Origin: Deltaproteobacteria bacterium
GTDB lineage: Bacteria; Desulfobacterota; DSM-4660; Desulfatiglandales; HGW-15
NCBI GenBank assembly: GCA_020342025.1
Contig: CP070840.1
Coordinates: forward strand, 3,567,269-3,604,760
Direction of reading: 5' to 3'
Length of the DNA: 37,492 nt
The translations under genes were made by a program, and so were the position numbers. Positions 1 through 6,812 of this stretch are shown here, piece by piece. Position 1 is the stretch's first letter. The number at the start of each line of letters is the position of its first letter. The notes beneath the pieces were generated by a model that was not told where the DNA came from, did no database searches, and saw only the letters and a program-made list of their open reading frames with translations.

Positions 1-446
1 GTAAACCGCCACTCATCACTGTCCCCGAGAACAGCCGTATACGCATAGCGCCCCGCAGGACCCTTTTGGCCCAGGAGCGCCTCGACGCTACACGCGTTCT
101 CCCTGGCAAAGAGATCCAATAGGGCACACTCGACAGCACACCAAGAAGAGGGCGCCGCGTCAATCAAGTCCCCATGTTCCATCTGCCAGGCCTGCAACGG
201 GCCCAGGCCCTGACAGGACGCCTGAATCGCAGGCACATGCCGTTCCAGCCATTCATAACTGGAGTCAAGTGTCTCACCCGTCACATAGTCACGCGGGCAG
301 CCCTCCCCGAAGCCTGACAGACGCCCTCTACGCGCCTGCACCCAAAGGCTTTCTCCCGCCTTGCGGGTGGCCGCCGCATGACGAACCGTTGATTTGAGTG
401 GCACACGGAGCACTCTAAAGCGGATATTGATCTCATCTTTCATCAT
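1..446 (-). CDS. Enolase-superfamily enzyme (dipeptide epimerase/muconate cycloisomerase-like), N-terminal part
   Basis: This open frame on the minus strand starts with two consecutive ATG codons at 446 and 443 and runs off the left edge after about 148 codons. It contains the N-terminal capping domain typical of the mandelate racemase/muconate lactonizing enzyme group: an opening RVPLKSTVRHA stretch, GFGEGCPRDYVTGE at about residues 48-61, and CAVECALLDLFAREN before a LLGQKG motif. Those features resemble L-Ala-D/L-Glu epimerases and o-succinylbenzoate synthases. The catalytic lysines and metal ligands lie in the barrel domain outside the window, so the substrate cannot be assigned. No clear ribosome binding site precedes the start. 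The reading frame looks richer in G+C than most of the window. The family call is fairly secure; the exact enzyme is not. Confidence 0.75.
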   Translation of the reverse strand, partial: MMKDEINIRFRVLRVPLKSTVRHAAATRKAGESLWVQARRGRLSGFGEGCPRDYVTGETLDSSYEWLERHVPAIQASCQGLGPLQAWQMEHGDLIDAAPSSWCAVECALLDLFARENACSVEALLGQKGPAGRYAYTAVLGDSDEWRF

Positions 447-1056
447 GTTTCACACCGTTGTCCATAAGGCGAAGCAATCGTATTCTGCTCGGCAATACAC
501 TTTGAGAGGAACTCCCTCTTTGGGGACGAAGTATATGCAATTTGCCACTGGGCGTCAATGTGGAATAGACCTCCCCTATCCACCATTCAAGAAGATTTAC
601 GCCCCTGTGAGCCTTTCTCTACTCATCTTCCCTCTGCTAAGCTGGTTTCATAGTCTGCTATGAGGAGAAATAATGGGATAACTCTGTTGTTGACGTAGCG
701 CTTCACACATAATAGTCTCCAATTCTTGGAAAACATACGTTTTTGCTGACTTTCAAAAGCGTCGGCATGGCTATAATCTGTCTTTCCTTGGGGTCATGAT
801 TCGAGTGAGGCTATGGGCCTCTTCGAAGAGATATCCCTTTGCCTCTGGGGGGTAGGCCCTTACGGGACGGAGTCCAACCGGAAGCCGGTGGGATAAAAAG
901 GCCGGGACCTTTGCCTGAGAGGCAGGTGAGTCCGTTTTGCTTCGACAAGACTCGTCCACGAGCTCAATTCGACTCGCTGTGGGGGGCTTTTCATTTTCAA
1001 CAGGGACCGCCCTAATGGGCGGCGCATTCTGGCATATCTTCGCAAAGGAGGCAATA
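447..1056. other. Intergenic region between divergent genes
   Basis: I see no convincing gene in this 610-bp stretch between the divergently oriented enolase-type gene and the cupin gene. It holds a diverged copy of the window's intergenic repeat (842-874) and a short perfect hairpin at 1007-1022 (CCGCCC, loop TAAT, GGGCGG) about 35 bp before the cupin start. I compared the leader from 880 to 1050 by eye with common riboswitch signatures (cobalamin, TPP, SAM, glycine, Moco) and found no match. Open frames crossing the region have no recognisable protein features. Confidence 0.5.
842..874 (-). repeat. Diverged copy of intergenic palindromic repeat
   Basis: Read on the minus strand, this stretch matches the repeat at 20726-20753 and 36004-36031 at roughly four of five positions. 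It keeps the GTAGGCCCT core and the CCTC-type and GGAG-type flanks of the longer 36004 copy. It lies in a gene-free gap, as the other copies do. The divergence makes this the least certain of the three copies. Confidence 0.5.
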
Positions 1057-1374
1057 ATGGCTTTTTGGGATTTAGCGGCCTTAGAGTTGGAACTGTTCAG
1101 GCCAGGAATCATAAGCAAAGCAGAGTTGGGGGAGAATCTGATCATGACATGCATGGAAATAGAACCAGGCCTGGAAGACACGGGCCATCATCACCCCTTT
1201 GACCAGTGCGGCATAGTCTTGAAGGGTGAAATAGGGATGTTTATCGGTGGGGAGCAGAGAAGGCTCCATTCACATGAAGTCTATTTCATTCCCGCCGGAG
1301 AATCCCATGGGTGGAAGACATATGACGGCGCCGTGAGGATCCTGGACATTTCATTGAAACCCGAACTCAAATAG
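1057..1374 (+). CDS. Small single-domain cupin protein
   Basis: The 105-residue product is a single cupin barrel. Motif 1 is GHHHPFDQCGIVLKGEIGMFIGG at about residues 47-69, with the histidine triplet as probable metal ligands. Motif 2 is HSHEVYFIPAGESHGWK at about residues 73-89. I chose the ATG at 1057 because AAAGGAGG lies directly upstream at good spacing; an upstream in-frame start at 937 would add 40 residues with no family character. Such proteins bind a metal and a small ligand or serve as sensory or storage barrels. No neighbour shares its strand, so the substrate is unknown. It converges on moaC with a 30-bp gap. Confidence 0.85.
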   Translation: MAFWDLAALELELFRPGIISKAELGENLIMTCMEIEPGLEDTGHHHPFDQCGIVLKGEIGMFIGGEQRRLHSHEVYFIPAGESHGWKTYDGAVRILDISLKPELK

Positions 1375-1404
1375 ACATGTCAGATCCGAGCAACATATTC
1401 CAGG

Positions 1405-1839
1405 CTAGGGGCCCTTTTCTTTTCGCACCACTCTGATATCCGTGATGCGAGTAGTCGGGTATTGACCCCCTTCATCCTTTTCCAGGTACTTGACCATATC
1501 CCAAACGGTGTTTAACGCGGTGGAGACCCCCACGATCGCTTCCATTTCAACCCCTGTCCTCGCCTCTGCTCTCACCACGCATTTGGCTTCCACACTGTCT
1601 GCAGAGAGCTGGAACTCCACGCCAACCGTATCCAAAGGAATCTGATGGCAGTGTGGAATCAGAAGGTGGGTCTGTTTTGCCGCGTTCATAGCAGCCACTT
1701 CCGCCACCTGCAAAGGATCACCCTTTTTGATCCTTCCCGCCTTAATCTCCGCCATGGTCTTTGGGGACAGGAAAATTTTTCCCACGGCCTCAGCCCTGCG
1801 ACGAACAACGGGCTTTTCAGTCACATCAACCATTCCCAT
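1405..1839 (-). CDS. moaC: Cyclic pyranopterin monophosphate synthase MoaC
   Basis: MoaC works with MoaA to turn GTP into cyclic pyranopterin monophosphate, the first intermediate of molybdenum cofactor synthesis. The 144-residue sequence shows the family signature along its length: MVDVTEK at residues 3-9, KGDPLQVAEVAAMNAAK around 40-56, LIPHCHQIPL around 59-68 and GVEMEAIVGVSTALNTVWDM around 95-114. The length is slightly short of the E. coli protein (161 residues) but complete. It is the last gene of the heme/siroheme operon, 40 bp after the moaE-like gene. The cofactor serves oxidoreductases such as formate dehydrogenases; none is encoded here. Confidence 0.95.
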   Translation of the reverse strand: MGMVDVTEKPVVRRRAEAVGKIFLSPKTMAEIKAGRIKKGDPLQVAEVAAMNAAKQTHLLIPHCHQIPLDTVGVEFQLSADSVEAKCVVRAEARTGVEMEAIVGVSTALNTVWDMVKYLEKDEGGQYPTTRITDIRVVRKEKGP

Positions 1840-1879
1840 ATTTCTTTCCTTCCATAATGCCCAGTTTCCTTACTCAGTT

Positions 1880-2242
1880 TCAGCTGGCGCTGAACAATTC
1901 TTTCTTTTTGGATGCCTCTTTCTTGACGCGATTCACCGTCTCCATAAGTGCCGGAAATACGTTTTCCCGCAGATCTCCTGCCACCGCCACAGCCAGGATC
2001 GGATCTCCCACCTGCAGATGTCCTTCATTAGTATCAACCATCACTTCAATTACACCTGATAATCGCTTGATATCAGTAATGATATTATCAATAATTTTGT
2101 GGTCATAAACAACCTCAATTCCCGATACAGCGCGCCCGTTGCGGGAAACTCCTCGGACGATGCCCAGGTGGCTAGCGATCATCCCTATTTTCTCACGCTC
2201 CGGGTGGGCTCTCAGCCTCTCTATCATCCTGTTGAGATCCAT
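1880..2242 (-). CDS. MoaE-like protein (molybdopterin synthase large-subunit family)
   Basis: The C-terminal half resembles the catalytic subunit of molybdopterin synthase. A GHLQVGDPILAVAVAGDLR stretch (about residues 73-91) corresponds to the conserved segment of MoaE, followed by an alpha-helical tail ending KKKEL. The N-terminal half has the GIVRG turn seen in MoaE near residues 28-32. The product is 120 residues, shorter than typical MoaE (about 150), and lacks the tryptophan of the usual PIWKKE motif while keeping the lysines. A GGGGAGG ribosome binding site precedes the ATG. It sits between hemA (29 bp) and moaC (40 bp), so co-transcription is likely. No MoaD partner lies nearby. It may be a divergent MoaE or a paralogue with another job. 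Confidence 0.75.
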   Translation of the reverse strand: MDLNRMIERLRAHPEREKIGMIASHLGIVRGVSRNGRAVSGIEVVYDHKIIDNIITDIKRLSGVIEVMVDTNEGHLQVGDPILAVAVAGDLRENVFPALMETVNRVKKEASKKKELFSAS

Positions 2243-2271
2243 GCCTCTTAAGCCTCCCCATAGGTTACTCC

Positions 2272-3558
2272 CTATTCATCACCCCCGTTTTCTTGGTCGA
2301 GCTTGAAAAGCCTTCTCGCAATATCCAGATAGGTATCCCTGGTGGGTCTATCCGCTTTCCTCTTCAAGACAACGATGGGATCGTTAATGATCTTTTCAGC
2401 GAGTGAAAGGGTAAGGGTTTCTATGGCCTTTCTCTGAGAAGGATCGAGCTGACCAAAGCCGCTGAGGCTTCTCCGAATCTCTGCTTGCCGTATAGCCTCA
2501 GCCTTTTCCCTTATTGAGACAATGGTGGGAACCACTTCAAGGGTCTTAACCCATTTTTCAAATTTTATGACCTCCTCCTGGACGATTCTTTCCGCCTTTA
2601 CAGCCTCCTCCTTCCTCTGGACGATATTGAGCTCCACAACCCCTTTCAGGTCATCAATGTCATATACATAGACATTCCCCAGATCATTCACCCTTGGCTC
2701 CACATCCCTTGGCACAGCGATATCGATAAAGAAGAGAGGTCGACTGCGCCTCTTGCGCAGGGAGCTCTTCACCTGTTCATACTCGATTACATATTCGGTG
2801 GATGCAGTGGAGGTGATAACGATATCGGCCTCCAGAAGCTGTGCCCCGATTTCATCAAAGGAAACAGGGCTCCCGTCAAAGGACTCGGCCACCTGGACGG
2901 CTCGGCGAAAAGTGCGATTGGCCACGCTTATGGAAGTCACACCATGGCTCAAGAGATGCCTGGCAGCAAGTTCAGCCATTTCACCAGCCCCGATTAACAG
3001 GACCCTCTTCCCCTCCAGGTCATAGAATATTTTCTTCGCCAACTCCACGGCTGCATAGCTTATGGAAACTGCCGCATCGGAGATGCCCGTTTCAGTCCTT
3101 ACCCTCTTGGCCACATGAAAGGTCCTGTGCATGAGCCTATTCAAAACAGTGCCTGCTGTTTTTTCCTTTGTGGCCTGATAATATGCCTCCTTTATTTGCC
3201 CCAATATTTGTGGTTCGCCCACCACCATGGAGTCCAGGCTCGAGGCCACCCGAAAGATGTGCCTTACAGCCTCCGTGTCCTCAAAAGTGTATAGACTTGA
3301 GGAAAAGGCATGTTCAGGCATACCCCCCAAATCCGACAGTAAAGATATGACCGATCTTTTTGCCGCTTCAGGATCCTCGCTCGTATACAGGGCCTCCACG
3401 CGATTGCAAGTGGAGATAAACAGACCCTCCCGAATGGATTGAAGCTTTCTCATAGACGCCAATGCCGCAGACGTATTGCCCGGGTCCCTGGCAAGGCATT
3501 CCCTCAATGCCACGGGGGCTGTTTCATGATTCATGCCCAAGTTTACGATCTTAATCAT
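2272..3558 (-). CDS. hemA: Glutamyl-tRNA reductase
   Basis: HemA reduces glutamyl-tRNA to glutamate-1-semialdehyde with NADPH, the committed step of C5-pathway tetrapyrrole synthesis. The 428-residue product has all three domains. The catalytic domain begins with GMNHETAPVALRE and carries the nucleophile Cys51 in STCNRVEALY. The NADPH-binding Rossmann fold has the glycine-rich LLIGAGEMAELAARHL segment near residue 190. The helical dimerisation domain occupies the last ~110 residues. Its ATG overlaps the ccsA stop by 4 bp, so the two are probably translationally coupled. The position fits the deltaproteobacterial siroheme/ccsA/hemA order. Confidence 0.97.
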   Translation of the reverse strand: MIKIVNLGMNHETAPVALRECLARDPGNTSAALASMRKLQSIREGLFISTCNRVEALYTSEDPEAAKRSVISLLSDLGGMPEHAFSSSLYTFEDTEAVRHIFRVASSLDSMVVGEPQILGQIKEAYYQATKEKTAGTVLNRLMHRTFHVAKRVRTETGISDAAVSISYAAVELAKKIFYDLEGKRVLLIGAGEMAELAARHLLSHGVTSISVANRTFRRAVQVAESFDGSPVSFDEIGAQLLEADIVITSTASTEYVIEYEQVKSSLRKRRSRPLFFIDIAVPRDVEPRVNDLGNVYVYDIDDLKGVVELNIVQRKEEAVKAERIVQEEVIKFEKWVKTLEVVPTIVSIREKAEAIRQAEIRRSLSGFGQLDPSQRKAIETLTLSLAEKIINDPIVVLKRKADRPTRDTYLDIARRLFKLDQENGGDE

Positions 3559-4406
3559 GTTCCTGTCCGGCCTTCAATCGTCCTAAAACTGTGGTAATCG
3601 CTCAGCCAGAGGCTCACACCAACAAAGGTAAAGATCAGAACGAGAAAACAAATGATGGACATAATGGCTGCCTTGCGCCCTCGCCAGCCTACAGCGACCC
3701 TTTCATGCAAAAGGGCCGCATAGAATAACCAGGTGATGAGAGACCATACCTCTTTGGGGTCCCATCGCCAGTAACTTCCGAGGGCATATTGGGCATATAT
3801 GGAGCCAGTGATCATGCCCACGGTCAGCAGGGGAAAGCCATACATCAGGGCATAGTAGTTGATCGAATCCAAGGTCTCCAATGAGGGCAATCTGCTGTAA
3901 AAGGACCCAAGTCGTTTTCTCTTTATTTGGTGTTCCTGGATCAAATACATAATCGCGGCCACAAAGGTCACAGCGAACATGCCATTTCCCATGAATATGG
4001 TGCCCACGTGAATTGTGAGCCACATGCTTCTGTATATGGGCTTTACCACCACTTCCATGCCAGGGATGGTGGAGGATATAATCATCAGAAAGGCTGCAAG
4101 AGGGGCTATAAAGGAGCCTAGGACCATCAACTTGAATCTCAATTGAAAGATGAGGTATGCACCAATAACACTCCATGAAAAAAATGAGAGGGCTGATTTC
4201 AGACTGAGCACCGGTGCGGTTCCCAGGCTGTAATACTGGTGGGCAAGAAAAAGGGTGTGGCAGACAAAACCCGCCACAAGTATCCTGTATGACCACGTAA
4301 AAACGATTTTTTGCTGTTTGATGATATATACAATAAATCCACCCGCTGCCAAAAGAATGAGAAAAAGAGCCAGCTTAAACAGTAGGAAAGCCATAATTTC
4401 ACTCAA
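3555..4406 (-). CDS. ccsA: CcsA/HemX-type cytochrome c biogenesis membrane protein
   Basis: This is a 283-residue polytopic membrane protein with about eight hydrophobic segments. It carries the tryptophan-rich WWD-type signature GSYWRWDPKEVWSLITW at about residues 211-227, plus conserved histidines around the membrane segments that would ligate heme. The family includes CcsA/CcmC heme handlers and HemX-type proteins adjacent to hemA. CcsA normally works with CcsB to deliver heme to apocytochromes c outside the membrane, but no ccsB is in this window. It overlaps the upstream siroheme gene by 8 bp and hemA by 4 bp. An alternative role is a HemX-like effector of HemA stability; the WWD segment favours heme handling. 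Confidence 0.85.
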   Translation of the reverse strand: MSEIMAFLLFKLALFLILLAAGGFIVYIIKQQKIVFTWSYRILVAGFVCHTLFLAHQYYSLGTAPVLSLKSALSFFSWSVIGAYLIFQLRFKLMVLGSFIAPLAAFLMIISSTIPGMEVVVKPIYRSMWLTIHVGTIFMGNGMFAVTFVAAIMYLIQEHQIKRKRLGSFYSRLPSLETLDSINYYALMYGFPLLTVGMITGSIYAQYALGSYWRWDPKEVWSLITWLFYAALLHERVAVGWRGRKAAIMSIICFLVLIFTFVGVSLWLSDYHSFRTIEGRTGT

Positions 4407-5070
4407 CCTTCAAGTAATTGATCACGTCCTTTGATGAGAGACGCCATGGAATAATCCCATTGAGAATCATGCGCACTTCATTCCAGTCCTTCTTCGCTAT
4501 TGCCTCTAGAATGGGGGAATTGACCAGTTTATGAAAGATCCTTCTGTTTTCATCCTGAGAGAGTCTTTGTGAGCGTATCTCTTCTCTGAGCCGGCCCATG
4601 AGGATCAGGAGAGGTTCGTATTCGCTACCAAATATCTCCTCTAAAGTCTCTCTCACCTTTTTTGCTAGAGCAGGACTCTTCCCGGAAGTGGAAACGGCGA
4701 TGAGAAGGTCCCCCCTCCGAAGAATGGAGGGCACAATAAAGTTGCAGTCAGAGGGCTGATCCACCGCATTGACAAGCAAACCCCTCTGTTTTGCCTTTTC
4801 ACTCACCCGGTGGTTGAAGGGAGGGTCATCTGTGGCGGCAATGACCATGAAGGCCTTGTCAAGACAATCCTCGTGGAATTCCTGCCCGAGGAAGTCTATC
4901 GTTCCCTCTTCGCTGTACTTCAGTAGCCGGGGAGTCAGGTCTCGTGATACCACCTGCACGACCGCGCCGTATTCCAGAAGCGTCTCAATCTTACGCTCTG
5001 CAACTGTACCGCCTCCCACCACAACCACCTTTTTCCCTTCTAAGTGGATCAAAACCGGATAGTAAGACAT
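4399..5070 (-). CDS. Precorrin-2 dehydrogenase / sirohydrochlorin ferrochelatase family
   Basis: The product oxidises precorrin-2 to sirohydrochlorin and, in bifunctional members, inserts iron to form siroheme. Residues 1-110 form an NAD-binding Rossmann fold with KKVVVVGGGTVAERK near the start, and AATDDPPFN and NAVDQPSDCNFIVP further on; STSGKSPALAKKVRE matches the family's central domain. I start it at the ATG at 5070 (223 residues, opening SYYPVLIHLEGK) because this matches the family N-terminus. An upstream GTG at 5148 would add 26 unrelated residues and has its AAGGA sequence directly abutting the codon. It has no CysG methyltransferase domain. It is the first gene of the operon with ccsA and hemA. 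Siroheme is needed for dissimilatory and assimilatory sulfite reductases. Confidence 0.88.
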   Translation of the reverse strand: MSYYPVLIHLEGKKVVVVGGGTVAERKIETLLEYGAVVQVVSRDLTPRLLKYSEEGTIDFLGQEFHEDCLDKAFMVIAATDDPPFNHRVSEKAKQRGLLVNAVDQPSDCNFIVPSILRRGDLLIAVSTSGKSPALAKKVRETLEEIFGSEYEPLLILMGRLREEIRSQRLSQDENRRIFHKLVNSPILEAIAKKDWNEVRMILNGIIPWRLSSKDVINYLKVE

Positions 5071-5262
5071 GAATAGGCTACACTCCGAAATGGGCATAAG
5101 GGTATCGAGCAAATATCCTGGCCCATAGGAATCCGAGTTTACGTTCACTCCTTAGGGGCATTCATCTCTCCTTAATTGGCCCTTTTGAAGAGAAACCACT
5201 TCTGAAACTTTACTCTAGGCCTGTAGCGATAGTGAAGTCATGGATAAGCAACAAAATAAATT

Positions 5263-5290
5263 GTTACTTAAAATAATTATTATAAGCAAC
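5263..5290. repeat. 28-bp AT-rich palindrome downstream of the radical SAM gene
   Basis: This is a near-perfect palindrome, 12 of 14 base pairs, with arms GTTACTTA and TAAGCAAC around an AATAATTATT core. A further AAGCAAC lies at 5246-5252 and can pair with the left arm, so alternative hairpins are possible. It begins 10 bp beyond the radical SAM stop codon and about 190 bp before the siroheme gene. It could be a transcript end for the former, without a strong T run, or an operator for the latter. Confidence 0.55.
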
Positions 5291-5299
5291 TAGAATTAA

Positions 5300-6457
5300 T
5301 TATATATACTGATCAACCAAACCGGTGATGAATTTCTCTATTTCCTCTTTTCCCCCTTTGTCCTGCAAATCTTTAACAAGGTTCTTGATCTTTTCATAGG
5401 CGACTGGATCACGCTTCAAATCGTCTGTTGACCTGTAGGCCCCTCCCCTTCGGCCGACCCGGTAGATGAGTCTCTCGGAATCGGGCAGTTCCTGATATTT
5501 CCTGATCACATCCAGCATCTTTTCTTTATCTTCGGGCAGTTTTCCGGTCACCTCCTCCAGGAGATTCATGATATGATCGCTTGTCACCATACTGGCAATG
5601 CCCTCAAGGGTTTCTATAAAGAGTTTCACCTCCTCAGCCAGCATATCATCGGTCTGCATCTCGAACTCGCCATTTTTCAACTTCTCGGAAAGGGGAACCC
5701 TATCAGGGACCCTCAGGCTTCGGAGGCGGATAAAGTGTGGATCTATTTGGTTGAGGACTTTCGCCGTGGCGATGGCATGCTCCCTCCACAGACCCTGCCC
5801 TCCCAAACCTGGCATCACATACTCGGAGAGCTCCATCCCTGCTTCCAGGACCCTTCTACCTGCCTCCACATGTTGGGCCCCCGTCACGCCCTTTTTCATC
5901 AATTTCAAGAGCGGATCATATCCACTTTCCAGTCCCACATGCACCCTGTCCAGCCCTGCTTTGCGGATGGCCTTGAGGGAGTCCACAGATTTTCGGACGA
6001 TGGTCCTGGATCTGGAGTAGGTGGTCACACGGGTTATCTGTGGAAACTTCTCCCTAAGAAAGCTCAGAACTTCCACCAGGTCCTTGGTCTTCATGACCAG
6101 ATTATCCGCATCCTGCAAAAAGCAGGCACCCGTCCCATAATAGAGCCAGATGGCAATGCTTCGGTAGGCATTGCTGTAATTGGGGCTGTTGAAGATCGCG
6201 CTTATGACCTGGTCATTGACCTCTCCACTGAATCCCAACTTCCAGGAGAGGGCCTTTATCTCATCCGCCGTGTCTTTCGCTGTCTGAATATCCTCTTTGA
6301 TCTCTTTCACTGTTCGAAGGGAAAACTTGCTCTTCTTGTAAACAGGACAGAAAAGACACTGGTTCCATGGGCAGTTTCGTGTCACCCGCAAAAGCAGACT
6401 CCTCGCCTCGTTGGGAGGTCGAATCGGGCCCTGCTCAAAACTAAATTCTCTCGCCAT
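5300..6457 (-). CDS. Radical SAM protein with CX4CX2C cluster motif
   Basis: The 385-residue protein carries an iron-sulfur motif at Cys29, Cys34 and Cys37 (NCPWNQCLFC), preceded by RVTR. The spacing is CX4CX2C rather than the canonical CX3CX2C. Further radical SAM features are VHVGLESGYDPLL (about residues 172-184), resembling the Elp3/HemN-type GLESG strand, and a following GMELSEYVMPGLGG segment. Residues 45-100 form a long insertion between the cluster loop and the next barrel strand. The C-terminal ~120 residues are charged and helical, with no second cluster obvious. A well-formed promoter lies 42 bp upstream and the gene looks monocistronic. Its reaction is unknown; this is a COG1032-like group that I recognise only as a family. 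Confidence 0.85.
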   Translation of the reverse strand: MAREFSFEQGPIRPPNEARSLLLRVTRNCPWNQCLFCPVYKKSKFSLRTVKEIKEDIQTAKDTADEIKALSWKLGFSGEVNDQVISAIFNSPNYSNAYRSIAIWLYYGTGACFLQDADNLVMKTKDLVEVLSFLREKFPQITRVTTYSRSRTIVRKSVDSLKAIRKAGLDRVHVGLESGYDPLLKLMKKGVTGAQHVEAGRRVLEAGMELSEYVMPGLGGQGLWREHAIATAKVLNQIDPHFIRLRSLRVPDRVPLSEKLKNGEFEMQTDDMLAEEVKLFIETLEGIASMVTSDHIMNLLEEVTGKLPEDKEKMLDVIRKYQELPDSERLIYRVGRRGGAYRSTDDLKRDPVAYEKIKNLVKDLQDKGGKEEIEKFITGLVDQYI

Positions 6458-6498
6458 TATTATCTTTCCTCGATCTAATTATCATTAATTTTCCATCA

Positions 6499-6527
6499 GT
6501 TATAGTTTATAAATTAAAATATATCAA
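6499..6527 (-). promoter_or_regulatory. Sigma-70-type promoter for the radical SAM gene
   Basis: On the minus strand, TTGATA (6527-6522) and TATAAC (6504-6499) are separated by 17 bp. Transcription would begin near 6492 and give a leader of about 35 bases before the ATG at 6457. The AT-rich setting supports it. Confidence 0.6.
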
Positions 6528-6773
6528 CTTCGCAGAATTTCAAGGAGTCCAAAATATTTCTCCATACCCATTGCACCCCTCCTTCTAGGGAATCCCTCTT
6601 TCGCACACACTGTGCCCCCTGAAGCAGTAAGAGCCAAGAAGACGGCCCCTCGCCTGGCTGCGTGGAGGTTAAGAAAAATAGGCATTCAGCGATGGGTTAA
6701 AGTAGGGAGTTGAGGTCTCCATGGAGAGGAAGGCAAGTTTGAAAACTATAGCATGTGTGAGGATAGGGTTTTT

Positions 6774-6801
6774 GTAAAAGATACGGGGTCCACTCGGACC
6801 C
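6774..6801 (-). terminator. Probable rho-independent terminator of the cyclase gene
   Basis: A perfect six-pair hairpin (GGGTCC, loop GAGT on the minus strand, GGACCC; 6801-6786) lies 12 bp beyond the cyclase stop codon. It is followed on the minus strand by CGTATCTTTT. The T run is short and displaced a few bases from the stem, so the call is moderate. Confidence 0.5.
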
Positions 6802-6812
6802 ACAGGTCTAAC

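Larger units (their letters stand above)
6458..6812. other. Intergenic region upstream of the radical SAM gene
   Basis: This 355-bp gap holds the radical SAM promoter (6499-6527), the probable terminator of the cyclase gene (6774-6801), and an 18-bp element at 6716-6733 whose first 12 bases, TCTCCATGGAGA, form a perfect palindrome. Nearly the same 18 bases recur at 13265-13282, directly upstream of the B12 radical SAM gene. I see no gene in it. Confidence 0.5.

Noticed and set aside
880..1050. Structured leader before the cupin gene as a riboswitch
   Set aside because: I could not match conserved cores of the cobalamin, TPP, SAM, glycine, Moco or c-di-GMP classes. Only a simple hairpin is supportable.
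771..1181. 136-codon open frame on the minus strand overlapping the cupin gene
   Set aside because: It runs through the cupin coding region on the opposite strand and has no recognisable protein features.
5146..5148. GTG start for the siroheme gene
   Set aside because: The purine-rich sequence abuts the codon without a spacer, and the added 26 residues do not resemble the family.
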